Assembly (NCBI RefSeq): GCF_023716485.1
Contig: NZ_CP092418.1
Span: forward strand, 596,001-660,000
DNA: 64,000 bases
Source of the DNA: Microbulbifer variabilis
GTDB lineage: Bacteria; Pseudomonadota; Gammaproteobacteria; Pseudomonadales; Cellvibrionaceae
Direction of reading: 5' to 3'
Part shown: piece after piece, positions 9,107-19,718 of the stretch
Layout of the letters: each line of letters starts with the position of its first letter
How positions within the stretch are numbered: the first letter of the stretch is position 1
The notes under the pieces: generated by a model
Seen by the model: only the letters and a program-made list of their open reading frames with translations
Databases searched by the model: none
What the model was told of the DNA's origin: nothing
Made by a program: the position numbers and the translations under genes

Positions 9107-10288
9107 ATGAATTCTATTGAGCGCCGAGCCCTGGGTGGGCTGGCTTCCCTTTATGTGTTTCGCATGCTCGGCCTGTTTATGGTGCTGCCGGTGCTCACGG
9201 TGTACGGTGAAGGTTATCGTGATAGCACTCCGATGCTGCTGGGGTTGGCCATGGGTGCCTACGGTTTGAGTCAGGCCTTATTGCAGATTCCGCTGGGACT
9301 CCTGTCTGATCGCTGGGGCCGAAAACCCGTAATTTATACCGGCCTGGCGCTATTCGCCCTAGGCAGTATCGTCGCTGCTCAGACAGATTCCGTATATGGG
9401 CTGATTGTCGGCCGGGTGTTACAGGGGTGTGGAGCGATCGCTGCCGCAGTGATGGCGCTGGTGGCTGATTTGACCCGGGATGAGAAGCGCGGCATTGCCA
9501 TGGCCGTGATCGGGGCCTCGATCGGTGTGGCCTTTATGTTGGCGGTAATACTGGGCCCGGCACTCGCGGGTGTTGGCGGACTGCCAGCCATTTTCTGGCT
9601 GACAGCAGTACTGGCCGTACTCGGCATGTTGCTGGTATGGCGGGTGGTGCCAACACCTCAAGTAGCAAAGCGCCCTGCGGTATTTAAGGGCGGTTTCCGC
9701 AAAGTATTGGGTAGTGGCCTGACTTGGCGCCTGGTCAGCGGGGCCTTCTTTTCTCACTTACTATTGACGGCGCTGTTTGTGGCATTGCCACTGGTGCTAG
9801 TCGATCGCCTGGATTGGCCGGCGGATGAGCACTGGAAACTTTATGGTCCACTAATGCTGGGCACCTTTATCATTATGCTGCCCTTAATGCGAATGGCCGA
9901 GCGCACTGGCAAAGTGCCGCTTGCGCTGAACCTGGCGGCGCTTGCTCTGGTTGCTGGCAGCGCGGCGTTACTGCCGATGAATGGAACAATAACAGTTGTA
10001 CTGCTGCTGAGTATTTTCTTTGTGGGCTTCAATCTGTTGGAGGCCCTGCTGCCGGCCCAGTTGACTCGCAAAGCCCCGGAGGATGCCCGTGGGGCAGCTT
10101 CGGGCCTGTATGCGACGCTACAGTTTTTTGGCACCTTTGTCGGCGGCAGTCTGGGTGGATATCTGTATGGACTCGGTGGCACCAGTGCTGTAGCGGGGCT
10201 CGGTTTTGCTGTAGTGGCAATTTGGATACTGCTTTGGTGGGCTCTGCGCGAGCGGCTCTCCGACATCCGTGAGGGTAGCGCTTACTAA
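9107..10288 (+). CDS. MFS transporter, YajR-like
   Basis: A 393-residue major facilitator superfamily protein with about twelve hydrophobic segments. Motif A is clear after TM2 (LSDRWGRKPVI, about 66-76), and GRVLQGCGAIAAAVMAL after it resembles the drug-proton antiporter TM4 motif. It lacks the C-terminal cytoplasmic domain of E. coli YajR. The start ATG follows GGGAG at a good distance, and a TACAAT -10-like element lies at 9068-9073. In many gammaproteobacteria this transporter lies between uvrA and ssb, as here. The substrate is unknown; drug or sugar efflux is possible. Confidence 0.85.
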   Translation: MNSIERRALGGLASLYVFRMLGLFMVLPVLTVYGEGYRDSTPMLLGLAMGAYGLSQALLQIPLGLLSDRWGRKPVIYTGLALFALGSIVAAQTDSVYGLIVGRVLQGCGAIAAAVMALVADLTRDEKRGIAMAVIGASIGVAFMLAVILGPALAGVGGLPAIFWLTAVLAVLGMLLVWRVVPTPQVAKRPAVFKGGFRKVLGSGLTWRLVSGAFFSHLLLTALFVALPLVLVDRLDWPADEHWKLYGPLMLGTFIIMLPLMRMAERTGKVPLALNLAALALVAGSAALLPMNGTITVVLLLSIFFVGFNLLEALLPAQLTRKAPEDARGAASGLYATLQFFGTFVGGSLGGYLYGLGGTSAVAGLGFAVVAIWILLWWALRERLSDIREGSAY

Positions 10289-10311
10289 CAGTGGGTGTCT
10301 GTTGTATGCTG

Positions 10312-10327
10312 CTGTATAAAAATACAC
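10312..10327. promoter_or_regulatory. LexA (SOS) box-like site upstream of ssb
   Basis: The sequence CTGTATAAAAATACAC matches the gammaproteobacterial LexA consensus CTGT-N8-ACAG except for the last base, and the centre is AT-rich as expected. It lies 122 bp upstream of the ssb start and just after the MFS stop, so it would give ssb damage-inducible transcription. Confidence 0.55.
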
Positions 10328-10449
10328 TGTCTGCAGCTGTAAGTGGCTGCGTGCTTACATACTCAGAGTACGAGTGAAACCGTACCTGAAATTTAATATT
10401 GAATGATTAGTGCTCCGGGTGGGACCCGGGTCGAAGAGAGGAGAGGGCC

Positions 10450-11037
10450 ATGGCCAGGGGTATCAACAAAGTAATCTTAATTGGCAATCTGGGTAATGAC
10501 CCGGAAACCAAATATATGCCGAGCGGTGGTGCGGTTACCAATATCAGCTTAGCCACCAGCGAGAGCTGGAAGGATAAGCAGACTGGCCAGCAGCAGGAGC
10601 GCACTGAATGGCACCGCGTAGTATTTTTCAACCGCTTGGCAGAGATTGCCGGTGAGTATTTACGTAAAGGTGCAAAGGTCTATGTAGAAGGTTCGCTGCG
10701 CACGCGTAAATGGCAGGATAAGAATACTGGTCAGGATCGCTACACTACGGAGATTGTTGCCAGCGAAATGCAAATGCTGGATGGTCGCGGAGAGCAGGGC
10801 GGTTTCGGTCAGGGTATGGGCGGTGCCGCAATGGGTGCGGCAGGTGCAGCTATGGGGAGCCAGATGGGCGGTCAGCAAGGCGGTTACGAACAGCAGGGCG
10901 GTTTCCAGCAAGGTGGCTATCAGCAGGGTAATCAGGGGCGCCCGGCTCCCAGTAACCAACAGCAACCTGCGCAGCAGCAAAGCCAGGGCCCTGCCGGTGG
11001 TTTTGATAATAGCTTTGACGACGATATCCCCTTCTAA
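10450..11037 (+). CDS. ssb: Single-stranded DNA-binding protein
   Basis: Binds single-stranded DNA in replication, recombination and repair and recruits partners through its C-terminal tip. An OB-fold occupies residues 1-110 ([19 protein letters not shown] at the start, [18 protein letters not shown] in the middle). A flexible linker rich in Gly and Gln follows (about 115-180), and the chain ends in the acidic tip DDDIPF. The length of 195 aa is slightly longer than E. coli SSB because of the repetitive linker. A Shine-Dalgarno GAGAGG lies just before the ATG. The LexA-like site upstream suggests SOS control. Confidence 0.98.
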   Translation: MARGINKVILIGNLGNDPETKYMPSGGAVTNISLATSESWKDKQTGQQQERTEWHRVVFFNRLAEIAGEYLRKGAKVYVEGSLRTRKWQDKNTGQDRYTTEIVASEMQMLDGRGEQGGFGQGMGGAAMGAAGAAMGSQMGGQQGGYEQQGGFQQGGYQQGNQGRPAPSNQQQPAQQQSQGPAGGFDNSFDDDIPF

Positions 11038-11051
11038 AACAGGCCTGTCCT

Positions 11052-11900
11052 GTGTCTGATCTACATACCGGATATAAGCCGGATCGGGTTGCGCTAATTC
11101 GCGCCGGAAACGATATCGATAGCGCGCTGCAGAAACGCCTGCAGCGTGCTGGTTTCCGTATACAGCTGCTTGCACCCGCAGAACTCGATAAGTTGCGCCC
11201 CGCCTCTATTGTCATTAATGCGTCGGCATGCGCGGATGACCAGGGTATGCCGGAAGCCCTAGAGATTGCTGAGTCATTGGCACAGTGCTCCTGTCAGCAT
11301 GTTATTCACCTCTCTTCCTATGCGGTCTTTGCCGGTGGTGAACCGAGGAAATACGATGAGGATGAGGTAGCTGCACCTCAATCTCACAGTGGGCGGCAAT
11401 GGCTGGCTTGTGAGGAAGCCTTATCAGAATTAGAGAATCTGACAGTTCTGCGTTTTGGCTGGATGGTGGATAGCAATCCTGATGCTCTGCTGGGGCGGGT
11501 GTTACGGGGTTTTGTGACGGGTGAGCCGGTCACACTGGATGGCTGTAATAGCGGTAACCCGGTCACGGCCCTGGATCTGGCTCGTGTTGCAGTTGCAGTG
11601 GCGCAGCAACTAGCCAGTGGTGCTGAGGCTAGAGGGATCTATCACTACGGCAGCTCGGATGACTGTACTGCGGTGGAGTTTGCCCTTGAGGTTGTGGAGC
11701 GAGCCCAGTCACTCTACGACGAGGGCAGGTTCGCACAATTCAGCGCACTGGAAACCGGGCCGGACCAGAACCGGGGGGTGGTGTTGGCCTGTGGTAAGTT
11801 GCGCGATGTCTTTGGCATACAGCAGCATAGCTGGCGTCAAGGTCTCACTAGGCAGGTGGAGCTGTGGCTGGAGCGTCTGGACGCGGAGATGCAGGAATAG
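11052..11900 (+). CDS. RmlD-like sugar-nucleotide reductase homologue lacking catalytic motifs
   Basis: This 282-residue protein has the layout of an extended short-chain dehydrogenase of the RmlD type: strand and helix alternation at the start, VINASACAD (about 54-62), HVIHLSSYAVFAGG (about 84-97) and VLRFGWMVD (about 133-141). The glycine-rich NAD(P) motif expected near residue 15 is replaced by IRAGNDIDSAL, and the YxxxK catalytic pair is replaced in SGRQWLACEEAL, so normal dehydrogenase activity is doubtful. GTG at 11052 begins the frame, 14 bp after ssb, suggesting one transcript. A regulatory or binding role is possible. Confidence 0.65.
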   Translation: MSDLHTGYKPDRVALIRAGNDIDSALQKRLQRAGFRIQLLAPAELDKLRPASIVINASACADDQGMPEALEIAESLAQCSCQHVIHLSSYAVFAGGEPRKYDEDEVAAPQSHSGRQWLACEEALSELENLTVLRFGWMVDSNPDALLGRVLRGFVTGEPVTLDGCNSGNPVTALDLARVAVAVAQQLASGAEARGIYHYGSSDDCTAVEFALEVVERAQSLYDEGRFAQFSALETGPDQNRGVVLACGKLRDVFGIQQHSWRQGLTRQVELWLERLDAEMQE

Positions 11901-11916
11901 CTCTATAAGCGATTAT

Positions 11917-11945
11917 AAAAAGGGCGCCACATTGGCGCCCTTTTT
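11917..11945. terminator. Bidirectional Rho-independent terminator
   Basis: AAAAAGGGCGCCA and its complement flank a 3-nt loop, with T-runs on both strands. It separates the ssb transcript from the convergent fabB. Confidence 0.9.
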
Positions 11946-11966
11946 ATTTGGATCAAGATAACGGCT

Positions 11967-13190
11967 TTAAACTTTATCGAAAATTAGGCAAGCGTTGGTA
12001 CCACCGAAACCAAAGCTGTTGGACATGGCACGCTTAATCTCGCACTCGCGCAATTCAGTAACTAGATCCATCCCTTCCGCTTCTGGGTCCCGGTGCTCCA
12101 CATTGGCGGAAGCGGCAATAAAGTTATTTTGCATCATTAGCAGACTGTAGATGGCCTCCTGCACGCCGGCAGCGCCGAGGGAGTGTCCGGTTAGAGACTT
12201 GGTGGAGGCAAATGCGGGCACTTTGCCGGCAAAGACTTCGCTCATGGCTTTTAGCTCAGCGATATCGCCGACCGGGGTTGAGGTGCCGTGGGTGTTGATG
12301 TAGTCCACACCGCCTTGCAGCCCATTGCCATCCATGCCCGCTAGGGCTTGCTTCATGCAGCGCACTGCGCCTTCTCCACTCGGGGCCACCATATCGTATC
12401 CATCAGAAGTTGCGCCGTAGCCAGTGAGTTCGGCGTAAATGGTTGCGCCGCGGGCGAGTGCATGGTCCATTTCTTCCAGAATCAGACAGCCACCACCACC
12501 GGCGATAACAAAACCATCCCGATCGGCATCGTAGGGGCGTGAGGCCTTAGTGGGGTCGTCGTTAAACTTGCTCGATAGGGCGCCCATGGCGTCGAACAGG
12601 TGCGTGAGACTCCAGGCCAGTTCCTCACCGCCACCGGCGAAGACAATATCCTGTTTGCCCATCTGAATCAGTTCGGCACCGTTGCCGATGCAGTGGGCAC
12701 TTGTGGCACAGGCGGAGGAGATGCTGTAGTTCACACCTTTGATTTTATAGGGTGTGGATAAGCAGGCTGAAACGGTGCTGTTCATCACCTGGGGAACTCG
12801 GTAGGCGCCGACACGGCGAACCCCCTTTTCCTTGAGCGTGTGTGCGGCATCAATAATATTTTGGGTGGAGGTGCCGCCGGAACCCATCACAATGCCGGTT
12901 CGAGGGTTGGAGATGTCTTTCTCCTCCAAGCCGGACATTTCGATTGCCTCTCGCATGGCGATGTAAGCATAGGCGGCAGCATCTCCCATAAAGCGCAGTT
13001 GCTTGCGGTCTATATGTTCTTTGAAATCGATATCCACAGGGCCTGCAACCTGGCTACGCAGGCCTAGCTCTTTGTACTCCTCCTGGAAGCGGATACCGCT
13101 GCGGCCTGCTCTTAGTGAATCGGTAACTTCTTTTGTATTGGTACCGATACAGGATGTGATGCCCATCCCGGTAATGACTACCCGACGCAT
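11967..13190 (-). CDS. fabB: 3-oxoacyl-[acyl-carrier-protein] synthase I
   Basis: A ketoacyl-ACP synthase that extends acyl chains and is needed for unsaturated fatty acids after FabA makes the cis double bond. The catalytic triad is visible: Cys161 in SSACATSAH, His in [11 protein letters not shown] (about 296) and His in TGHSLGAAG (about 331). I chose ATG 13190 (407 aa; [10 protein letters not shown]), which follows GGAGA with good spacing; a TTG four codons upstream is not likely. It lies 65 bp after fabA, the usual fabAB operon. Confidence 0.97.
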   Translation of the reverse strand: MRRVVITGMGITSCIGTNTKEVTDSLRAGRSGIRFQEEYKELGLRSQVAGPVDIDFKEHIDRKQLRFMGDAAAYAYIAMREAIEMSGLEEKDISNPRTGIVMGSGGTSTQNIIDAAHTLKEKGVRRVGAYRVPQVMNSTVSACLSTPYKIKGVNYSISSACATSAHCIGNGAELIQMGKQDIVFAGGGEELAWSLTHLFDAMGALSSKFNDDPTKASRPYDADRDGFVIAGGGGCLILEEMDHALARGATIYAELTGYGATSDGYDMVAPSGEGAVRCMKQALAGMDGNGLQGGVDYINTHGTSTPVGDIAELKAMSEVFAGKVPAFASTKSLTGHSLGAAGVQEAIYSLLMMQNNFIAASANVEHRDPEAEGMDLVTELRECEIKRAMSNSFGFGGTNACLIFDKV

Positions 13191-13255
13191 AGTGATCTCC
13201 AACAGTACTTGGTAGTAAAGGCCTTTAAAGTTTTGCCCGCCTGAGCTTTATAAAG

Positions 13256-13780
13256 TTAAAAGTTATCAGTACGAGTAAATAAACCAACGCGAAGGTCTTT
13301 TGCAGTGTAGATTTCACGCCCATCCACTGACACAGTACCATCGCCAATACCCATAACCAGCTTTCGTTCAACAAGCCGACTCAATTGAATGTGGTAGGTT
13401 ACCTTCTTGCTGGTAGGTAAAATTTGACCGGTAAACTTTACCTCCCCACAGCCGAGGGCACGGCCATGCCCGGGATTACCCTTCCAGGCCAAAAAGTAGC
13501 CTAGGAGCTGCCACATGGCATCGAGCCCCAAGCACCCGGGCATTACCGGGTCACCGGGAAAGTGGCAATCAAAAAACCAGAGGTCGGGGTGTATATCCAG
13601 CTCGGCGATGACTTCACCCTTATCATATGCTCCCCCCTCTTTTGATATATGGGTGATACGGTCCAACATCAGCATGTTGGGGGCGGGCAATTGTGCGTTG
13701 CCTGGACCAAACATCTCTCCGCTGGAGCAGGTCAGTAGCTCCTCTCTGTTGTAGCTACTTTTTTGAACAAAATTACTCAT
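13256..13780 (-). CDS. fabA: 3-hydroxydecanoyl-[ACP] dehydratase/isomerase
   Basis: Dehydrates 3-hydroxydecanoyl-ACP and isomerises trans-2 to cis-3-decenoyl-ACP, the branch point to unsaturated fatty acids. The active-site histidine is His73 in [12 protein letters not shown] and the aspartate is Asp87 in LGLDAMWQ. The length of 174 aa is normal. GGGGAG precedes the ATG. It leads the fabA-fabB operon. No clear FabR or DesT operator was identified. Confidence 0.98.
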   Translation of the reverse strand: MSNFVQKSSYNREELLTCSSGEMFGPGNAQLPAPNMLMLDRITHISKEGGAYDKGEVIAELDIHPDLWFFDCHFPGDPVMPGCLGLDAMWQLLGYFLAWKGNPGHGRALGCGEVKFTGQILPTSKKVTYHIQLSRLVERKLVMGIGDGTVSVDGREIYTAKDLRVGLFTRTDNF

Positions 13781-13839
13781 CTTCTCCCCGGCTTTGGGTG
13801 GTTACGCAACTCATGTTGAGCGTTTTTGTAAGAGCGGGC

Positions 13840-13867
13840 ATTCTAAGCGCTGTGTGTCGCTTGTCCA
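13840..13867 (-). promoter_or_regulatory. Predicted sigma-70 promoter of fabA
   Basis: On the minus strand, TGGACA (13862-13867) and TAGAAT (13840-13845) are separated by 16 bp, about 60 bp before the fabA start codon. Confidence 0.5.
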
Positions 13868-14056
13868 GTCAGTCAAAATTATTTTTGTGACTGTCGTAGT
13901 AATTACCTTCACAACATCTTATATGATCATTTGTGTAGAGCGCTGACACATTGAGGGAATTTGACGCCATCCTTTGTAAGTGAACTCTCTTTTTAGCTAT
14001 GTTAGGTTCCCGCCGGGAGCGGGGGAGCGCTCGTTTTAAGTTCATGGGGGAGCATA

Positions 14057-14905
14057 ATGCTCAAAAAATGTTTATTCCCGGTTGCCGGTTACGGCACCCG
14101 TTTCCTGCCAGCCACCAAGGCGATGCCGAAGGAAATGTTGCCATTGGTGAACAAGCCGTTGGTGCAGTATGGGGTAGAAGAGGCCATCGAAGCCGGCCTG
14201 ACAGAGATAGGTTTCGTTACTGGGCGCGGTAAGCGCGCTATTGAGGACCACTTCGATACCAATTACGAGCTGGAGCACCAAATTGCCGGGACAGGTAAAG
14301 AGCGTTATTTGGACTCTGTTCGGAAGGTGATTGACAGTGCCAGCTTTTCTTATACCCGCCAAGGTGAAATGCGTGGTTTGGGCGATGCGATATTACAGGG
14401 ACGCCGCCTAGTAGGGGATGAGCCATTTGGGGTAGTTTTGGCGGATGACCTGTGTCTGAATAATGACCTTGGTGTACTTTCGCAGATGGTGCAGCTTTAC
14501 AAGCAGTTTCGCTGCAGCATTGTGGCCGTCGAAGAAGTGCCTATGGAGCAGATTCATAAATTCGGTGTGATTGCCGGCAATGAAATCAAGCCGGGCCTAT
14601 ACCAGGTAACGGATATGGTGGAAAAGCCGGCCGCTGAAGATGCGCCAAGCAATAAGGCAATCATAGGCCGCTATATTCTCACTCCAGATATTTTTGATCT
14701 CATCCGCGATACCCCGCCGGGCAAAAATGGAGAAGTGCAAATTACCGATGCGTTGCTGACCCAGGCGCGCCAGGGCTGTGTTCTTGCTTACGCTTTTAAG
14801 GGGCGGCGCTTTGACTGTGGCTCTGTGGAAGGGTTTATTGAGGCCACTAACCACGTCTTTGAAAGTGTGTATCTGCCGGAACAGGCTGCCGAGGAGAAAA
14901 AATAA
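14057..14905 (+). CDS. galU: UTP-glucose-1-phosphate uridylyltransferase
   Basis: Makes UDP-glucose from UTP and glucose-1-phosphate for LPS, exopolysaccharide and trehalose-type pathways. The N-terminus FPVAGYGTRFLPATKAMPKE is the nucleotide-binding signature. VVLADDLCLN (about 125-134) holds the metal-binding aspartates, and VEKP is near residue 190. The 282-aa length is typical. A strong Shine-Dalgarno (GGGGGAG) precedes the ATG at 14057. The stop codon directly abuts the GTG of cpsG, so the two are surely co-transcribed. Confidence 0.97.
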   Translation: MLKKCLFPVAGYGTRFLPATKAMPKEMLPLVNKPLVQYGVEEAIEAGLTEIGFVTGRGKRAIEDHFDTNYELEHQIAGTGKERYLDSVRKVIDSASFSYTRQGEMRGLGDAILQGRRLVGDEPFGVVLADDLCLNNDLGVLSQMVQLYKQFRCSIVAVEEVPMEQIHKFGVIAGNEIKPGLYQVTDMVEKPAAEDAPSNKAIIGRYILTPDIFDLIRDTPPGKNGEVQITDALLTQARQGCVLAYAFKGRRFDCGSVEGFIEATNHVFESVYLPEQAAEEKK

Positions 14906-16255
14906 GTGTCAGAGCTGACCTGCTTTAAAGCCTATGATTTGCGTGGCCGCGTGCCTGATGAGCTGAATACCGAAGTGGCTTATCGGGTGGGGCGGGCATT
15001 TGCCCAATTTCTGGGGGCGAAACGTGTTGTGGTTGGTCATGATATTCGACTTACCAGTGGTGAGCTGACGGATGCCCTGGTGAACGGTTTGCGCGACGCT
15101 GGTACCGATGTCTTCCACATTGGTGAATGCGGCACCGAAGAAGTGTATTTCGCTACTTTCCATGGTGATTTTGATGGCGGTATCTGTGTTACCGCCAGCC
15201 ATAACCCCATGAATTACAATGGCATGAAGTTTGTTCGCGCGGGTAGTAGGCCGATTAGTGGGGATACCGGGTTATTGGAAGTCAAGCGCCTGGCAGAGGA
15301 AAACCACTTTGCTCCTGTTGCAGAGCGCGGTGAACTGCAGAGCTTTGAACACAGGCCGGCTTTTGTTGAGCACTTACTGGGTTATGTTGATAGTAAAGCG
15401 CTGAAGCCTTTGAAGCTGGTAGTGAATGCGGGCAATGGTGGTGCAGGTGCAGTTGTCGATGCGCTAGCCCCTCACTTGCCTTTTGAGTTTGTGCGGGTTC
15501 ACCATCAGCCAGATGGGAATTTCCCCAACGGTATCCCCAACCCAATCCTACCGGAAAACCGTGCCTCTACTGCAGAGGCGGTGCGTGAGAGTGGCGCCGA
15601 CTTTGGTATTGCCTGGGATGGAGATTTTGACCGCTGTTTTTTCTTCGATGAAAACGGTGATTTTATCGAGGGCTACTATGTGGTCGGCCTGCTTGCCGAG
15701 GCCTTTCTGGTCAAGCACAAAGGCGCCAAAGTGGTCCACGATCCGCGCCTGCTGTGGAATACGGAAGCTATTGTGCGTGCTGCTGGGGGTGAGCCGGTTC
15801 AAAGTAAAACTGGCCATGCCTTTATCAAGGAGCGCATGCGCAAAGAAGATGCCATTTATGGTGGTGAGATGAGTGCACACCATTATTTCCGTGGCTTCGC
15901 CTACTGCGATAGTGGCATGATCCCCTGGTTGTTGGTGGCGGAGCTGGTCAGTCGAAGCGGTAAGACTCTGTCCCAGTTGGTCGGGGAGCGCATGGCGGCT
16001 TTCCCTTGCTCGGGTGAGATCAACTCCAAGGTGCAGGATGCGGCAGCGGTTATTAAAGCTGCAGAGGAAAAGTATGGTGCAGATGCACTCAGTGTCGAGC
16101 ATGTGGATGGCCTGAGCGTGGCTTATGCCGAGTGGCGCTTTAATTTACGCATGTCCAATACTGAACCCGTGATTCGCCTCAATGTTGAGTCCCGCGGGGA
16201 TAAGGCTTTGATGCGTGAGAAGACCGAAGAGCTACTAAAGCTGATTCGTTCGTGA
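14906..16255 (+). CDS. cpsG: Phosphomannomutase (CpsG/ManB type)
   Basis: Interconverts mannose-6-phosphate and mannose-1-phosphate, the substrate of ManC. The phosphoserine loop is [11 protein letters not shown] (Ser98), the metal loop DGDFDRC (about 236-242), the sugar-binding loop [10 protein letters not shown] (about 321-330), and the phosphate-binding loop [10 protein letters not shown] (about 418-427). The length is 449 aa. GTG start immediately after the galU stop. Some family members also act on glucose-phosphates, so dual PMM/PGM activity is possible. A strong terminator follows. Confidence 0.92.
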   Translation: MSELTCFKAYDLRGRVPDELNTEVAYRVGRAFAQFLGAKRVVVGHDIRLTSGELTDALVNGLRDAGTDVFHIGECGTEEVYFATFHGDFDGGICVTASHNPMNYNGMKFVRAGSRPISGDTGLLEVKRLAEENHFAPVAERGELQSFEHRPAFVEHLLGYVDSKALKPLKLVVNAGNGGAGAVVDALAPHLPFEFVRVHHQPDGNFPNGIPNPILPENRASTAEAVRESGADFGIAWDGDFDRCFFFDENGDFIEGYYVVGLLAEAFLVKHKGAKVVHDPRLLWNTEAIVRAAGGEPVQSKTGHAFIKERMRKEDAIYGGEMSAHHYFRGFAYCDSGMIPWLLVAELVSRSGKTLSQLVGERMAAFPCSGEINSKVQDAAAVIKAAEEKYGADALSVEHVDGLSVAYAEWRFNLRMSNTEPVIRLNVESRGDKALMREKTEELLKLIRS

Positions 16256-16301
16256 TTTCCTGATCAGCTCTGGATAGGCTTCATGAGCTGCCACCTTGAA
16301 A

Positions 16302-16334
16302 TTAAAAAAGCCCCATTTTATGGGGCTTTTTTAA
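16302..16334. terminator. Bidirectional Rho-independent terminator
   Basis: TTAAAAAAGCCCCA and its complement around a 5-nt loop, with T-runs on both strands. It ends cpsG (+) and ispB (-), which converge here. Confidence 0.92.
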
Positions 16335-16397
16335 TGGGTGCTGGTTTACGACATCTGGCCTTCTCGTATCTAGGGATAGGACGATACTCCGAGCTTG

Positions 16398-17360
16398 CTA
16401 GACATTTCTCTCCACGGCAAAGCTAGCTAGTTGTTGTAGTGCGGTTTTTTGATCACTCTCGGGTAGGAAATCCAACTGAGCTTTGGCATCCTCCACGGCA
16501 GCGCGGGCCCGCTCCATGGTGTAATCCAGTGCTCCGCAGGCCTCAATAGCCTCGACAATTTCTACCAGTTTTGCTGCACTGCGCTGTTCAATCGCCTCCT
16601 TTACCAGAGCCACCTGGTTTTGGCTGCCATTGGCCATGGTGTAGATCAGGGGAAGTGTGGGCTTGCCCTCCGCAAGATCGTCGCCGACATTTTTGCCTAG
16701 TTCTTCCGGGTTGCCTCGATAATCCAGGGCGTCATCCACCAGCTGGAATGCGAGGCCTAAATGGCGTCCATACAGTTTCAGGGCATTTTGTTCCTCGGCG
16801 GAACAGTCGGCCAAAACGGCGGCGGTCTCACAGGCCGCTTCGAACAACGCTCCGGTTTTCTTGTAAATTACACTGAAGTAGTTTTCTTCGCTGACCTCTG
16901 GGTCGCCGGCGTTTACCAGCTGCTGTACTTCACCTTCGGCAATGGTATTGGTGGTATCAGAAAGGATTGCCATGATGCGCATGTCCTGTAGGGCAATCAT
17001 CATCTGGAAGGCACGGGAGTATAGAAAGTCTCCCACCAGGACGCTGGGTGCATTGCCCCATTTGGCATTGGCGGTAAGGCGGCCGCGGCGCATATCGGAG
17101 GTGTCCACCACATCATCGTGTAGCAGGGTGGCGGTGTGGATAAATTCGATAATGGTGGCCAGATCAATATGGCCCTCATCTTGGTAGTTGCAGGCCCTGG
17201 CACATAGCAGCACCAGCAGGGGTCGCAGGCGTTTGCCGCCGGCCTCAACCAAGTAGTGGCCTATATTTTCCACCAGGGGGACATCCGAGTGCAGTTGGTC
17301 GAGAATACGCTGGTTGACCGCGGCAAAGTCTTCGGCGGCGACCCGGTGAAAAGGCAGCAT
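16398..17360 (-). CDS. ispB: Octaprenyl diphosphate synthase
   Basis: A trans-polyprenyl diphosphate synthase making the ubiquinone side chain. The first aspartate-rich motif is DDVVD (82-86) with the RRG that follows, and the second is DDALD (about 208-212); GGKRLRP is at 41-47. The length of 320 aa matches IspB. It is divergent from rplU, the arrangement seen in E. coli and Pseudomonas. Chain length (C40 or C45) cannot be decided from sequence alone. Confidence 0.95.
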   Translation of the reverse strand: MLPFHRVAAEDFAAVNQRILDQLHSDVPLVENIGHYLVEAGGKRLRPLLVLLCARACNYQDEGHIDLATIIEFIHTATLLHDDVVDTSDMRRGRLTANAKWGNAPSVLVGDFLYSRAFQMMIALQDMRIMAILSDTTNTIAEGEVQQLVNAGDPEVSEENYFSVIYKKTGALFEAACETAAVLADCSAEEQNALKLYGRHLGLAFQLVDDALDYRGNPEELGKNVGDDLAEGKPTLPLIYTMANGSQNQVALVKEAIEQRSAAKLVEIVEAIEACGALDYTMERARAAVEDAKAQLDFLPESDQKTALQQLASFAVERNV

Positions 17361-17423
17361 TTGAGAGTTCCTTAATACGACTAGACAGGCGCCCCCGAAG
17401 GCTCGGGCGGCAGAGGGCCGCTA

Positions 17424-17452
17424 TTGTATCAACCCGGCGAATTGATTAGAAT
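17424..17452 (+). promoter_or_regulatory. Predicted sigma-70 promoter of rplU-rpmA
   Basis: TTGTAT (17424-17429) and TAGAAT (17447-17452) with an optimal 17-bp spacer. The leader to the rplU start codon would be about 150 nt long. Confidence 0.6.
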
Positions 17453-17607
17453 CTGCGCCCCGTCGATTGCGGGCTCCGCGGCTTTACTGTTGCTGGTGCC
17501 GCCGGCGAAATAGATGTTAAACAACACGGCGCAAGCTCCCGAAATGCGGAGCAGTGACTCGACAGTCCTCCCGCTGCTTCGTGTCGTCCATACCGGAGCA
17601 TAGAAAT

Positions 17608-17919
17608 ATGTACGCTGTTATTGAGAGCGGTGGTAAGCAACACCGTGTAGAAGAAGGCGAAGTACTTCGCCTGGAAAAGCTGGAAGTAGCTACTGGCGAA
17701 ACCATCGATTTCGACAAAGTGCTGATGGTCGTTGATGGCGACAAAATCAACATCGGCGCTCCCGTTGTAGACGGCGCTAAAGTATCTGCTGAAGTGGTAA
17801 GCCACGGCCGCGGCGAGAAAGTGAAGATCATCAAATTCCGCCGTCGTAAGCACTCCATGAAGCGCCAGGGCCACCGTCAGTGGTACACCGAAGTTAAAAT
17901 CACTGGCATCAAGGCATAA
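17608..17919 (+). CDS. rplU: 50S ribosomal protein L21
   Basis: Large-subunit protein binding 23S rRNA. The sequence starts [18 protein letters not shown] and contains [15 protein letters not shown] near the C-terminus, both diagnostic. The length is 103 aa. The frame extends upstream to a GTG at 17554, but homologues start at the ATG 17608. It is followed by rpmA after 17 bp. Confidence 0.99.
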   Translation: MYAVIESGGKQHRVEEGEVLRLEKLEVATGETIDFDKVLMVVDGDKINIGAPVVDGAKVSAEVVSHGRGEKVKIIKFRRRKHSMKRQGHRQWYTEVKITGIKA

Positions 17920-17936
17920 GAGAGGAGTAACGACTC

Positions 17937-18194
17937 ATGGCACATAAGAAAGCTGGCGGTAGTACGCGAAATGGTCGCGATTCCGAGAGTAAACGCCTGG
18001 GCGTGAAGCGCTTTGGCGGCCAAGCTGTAGCGGCAGGCAACATCATCGTTCGTCAACGTGGCACCAAGTTCCACGCTGGTGTTAACGTTGGTATGGGCAA
18101 AGATCACACCCTGTTCGCCACTGCGGACGGCGTTGTGAAGTTTGAAGTTAAAGGCCCCAACAACCGCAAGTTCGTTTCTATCGAAACTGCTTAA
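17937..18194 (+). CDS. rpmA: 50S ribosomal protein L27
   Basis: Large-subunit protein whose N-terminal tail reaches the peptidyl-transferase centre. The N-terminus [19 protein letters not shown] is the usual gammaproteobacterial form without a cleaved leader. The length is 85 aa. GAGAGGAG precedes the ATG. It forms an operon with rplU and ends at a terminator. Confidence 0.99.
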   Translation: MAHKKAGGSTRNGRDSESKRLGVKRFGGQAVAAGNIIVRQRGTKFHAGVNVGMGKDHTLFATADGVVKFEVKGPNNRKFVSIETA

Positions 18195-18217
18195 GCGGTC
18201 GCAAGCCCTAGCTTCAT

Positions 18218-18246
18218 AAAAAGCCCCGCTATTGCGGGGCTTTTTT
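18218..18246 (+). terminator. Rho-independent terminator after rpmA
   Basis: A GCCCCGC stem with loop TATT, preceded by an A-run and followed by TTTTTT. Confidence 0.93.
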
Positions 18247-18365
18247 GTTGGGGCAGCCCTAATAGAGGGTGGTGGGAAGTTGGGGCGGCAGATGCCTGCG
18301 AGTGGCGGCTTGTCGGCTGGTATGATGAATATGATGGTAGGTGTGTGTATGTGCGCACCGGATGA

Positions 18366-19598
<1,233 letters not shown>

Positions 19599-19718
19599 AT
19601 CGTATGTTTCCGGTGGCAAATCTGTGCTGCCGCGCAGAATTTCTGTCAGCTCGGCCCTTTACCGGCAATGTGATGATAATTCGATAGGCCCCTAGGGGCC
19701 GGTGTCCAGGGAGGAAGT

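Noticed and set aside
10660..11175. 171-codon reverse frame over ssb
   Set aside because: It mirrors the Gly/Gln-rich linker of SSB; antisense artefact.
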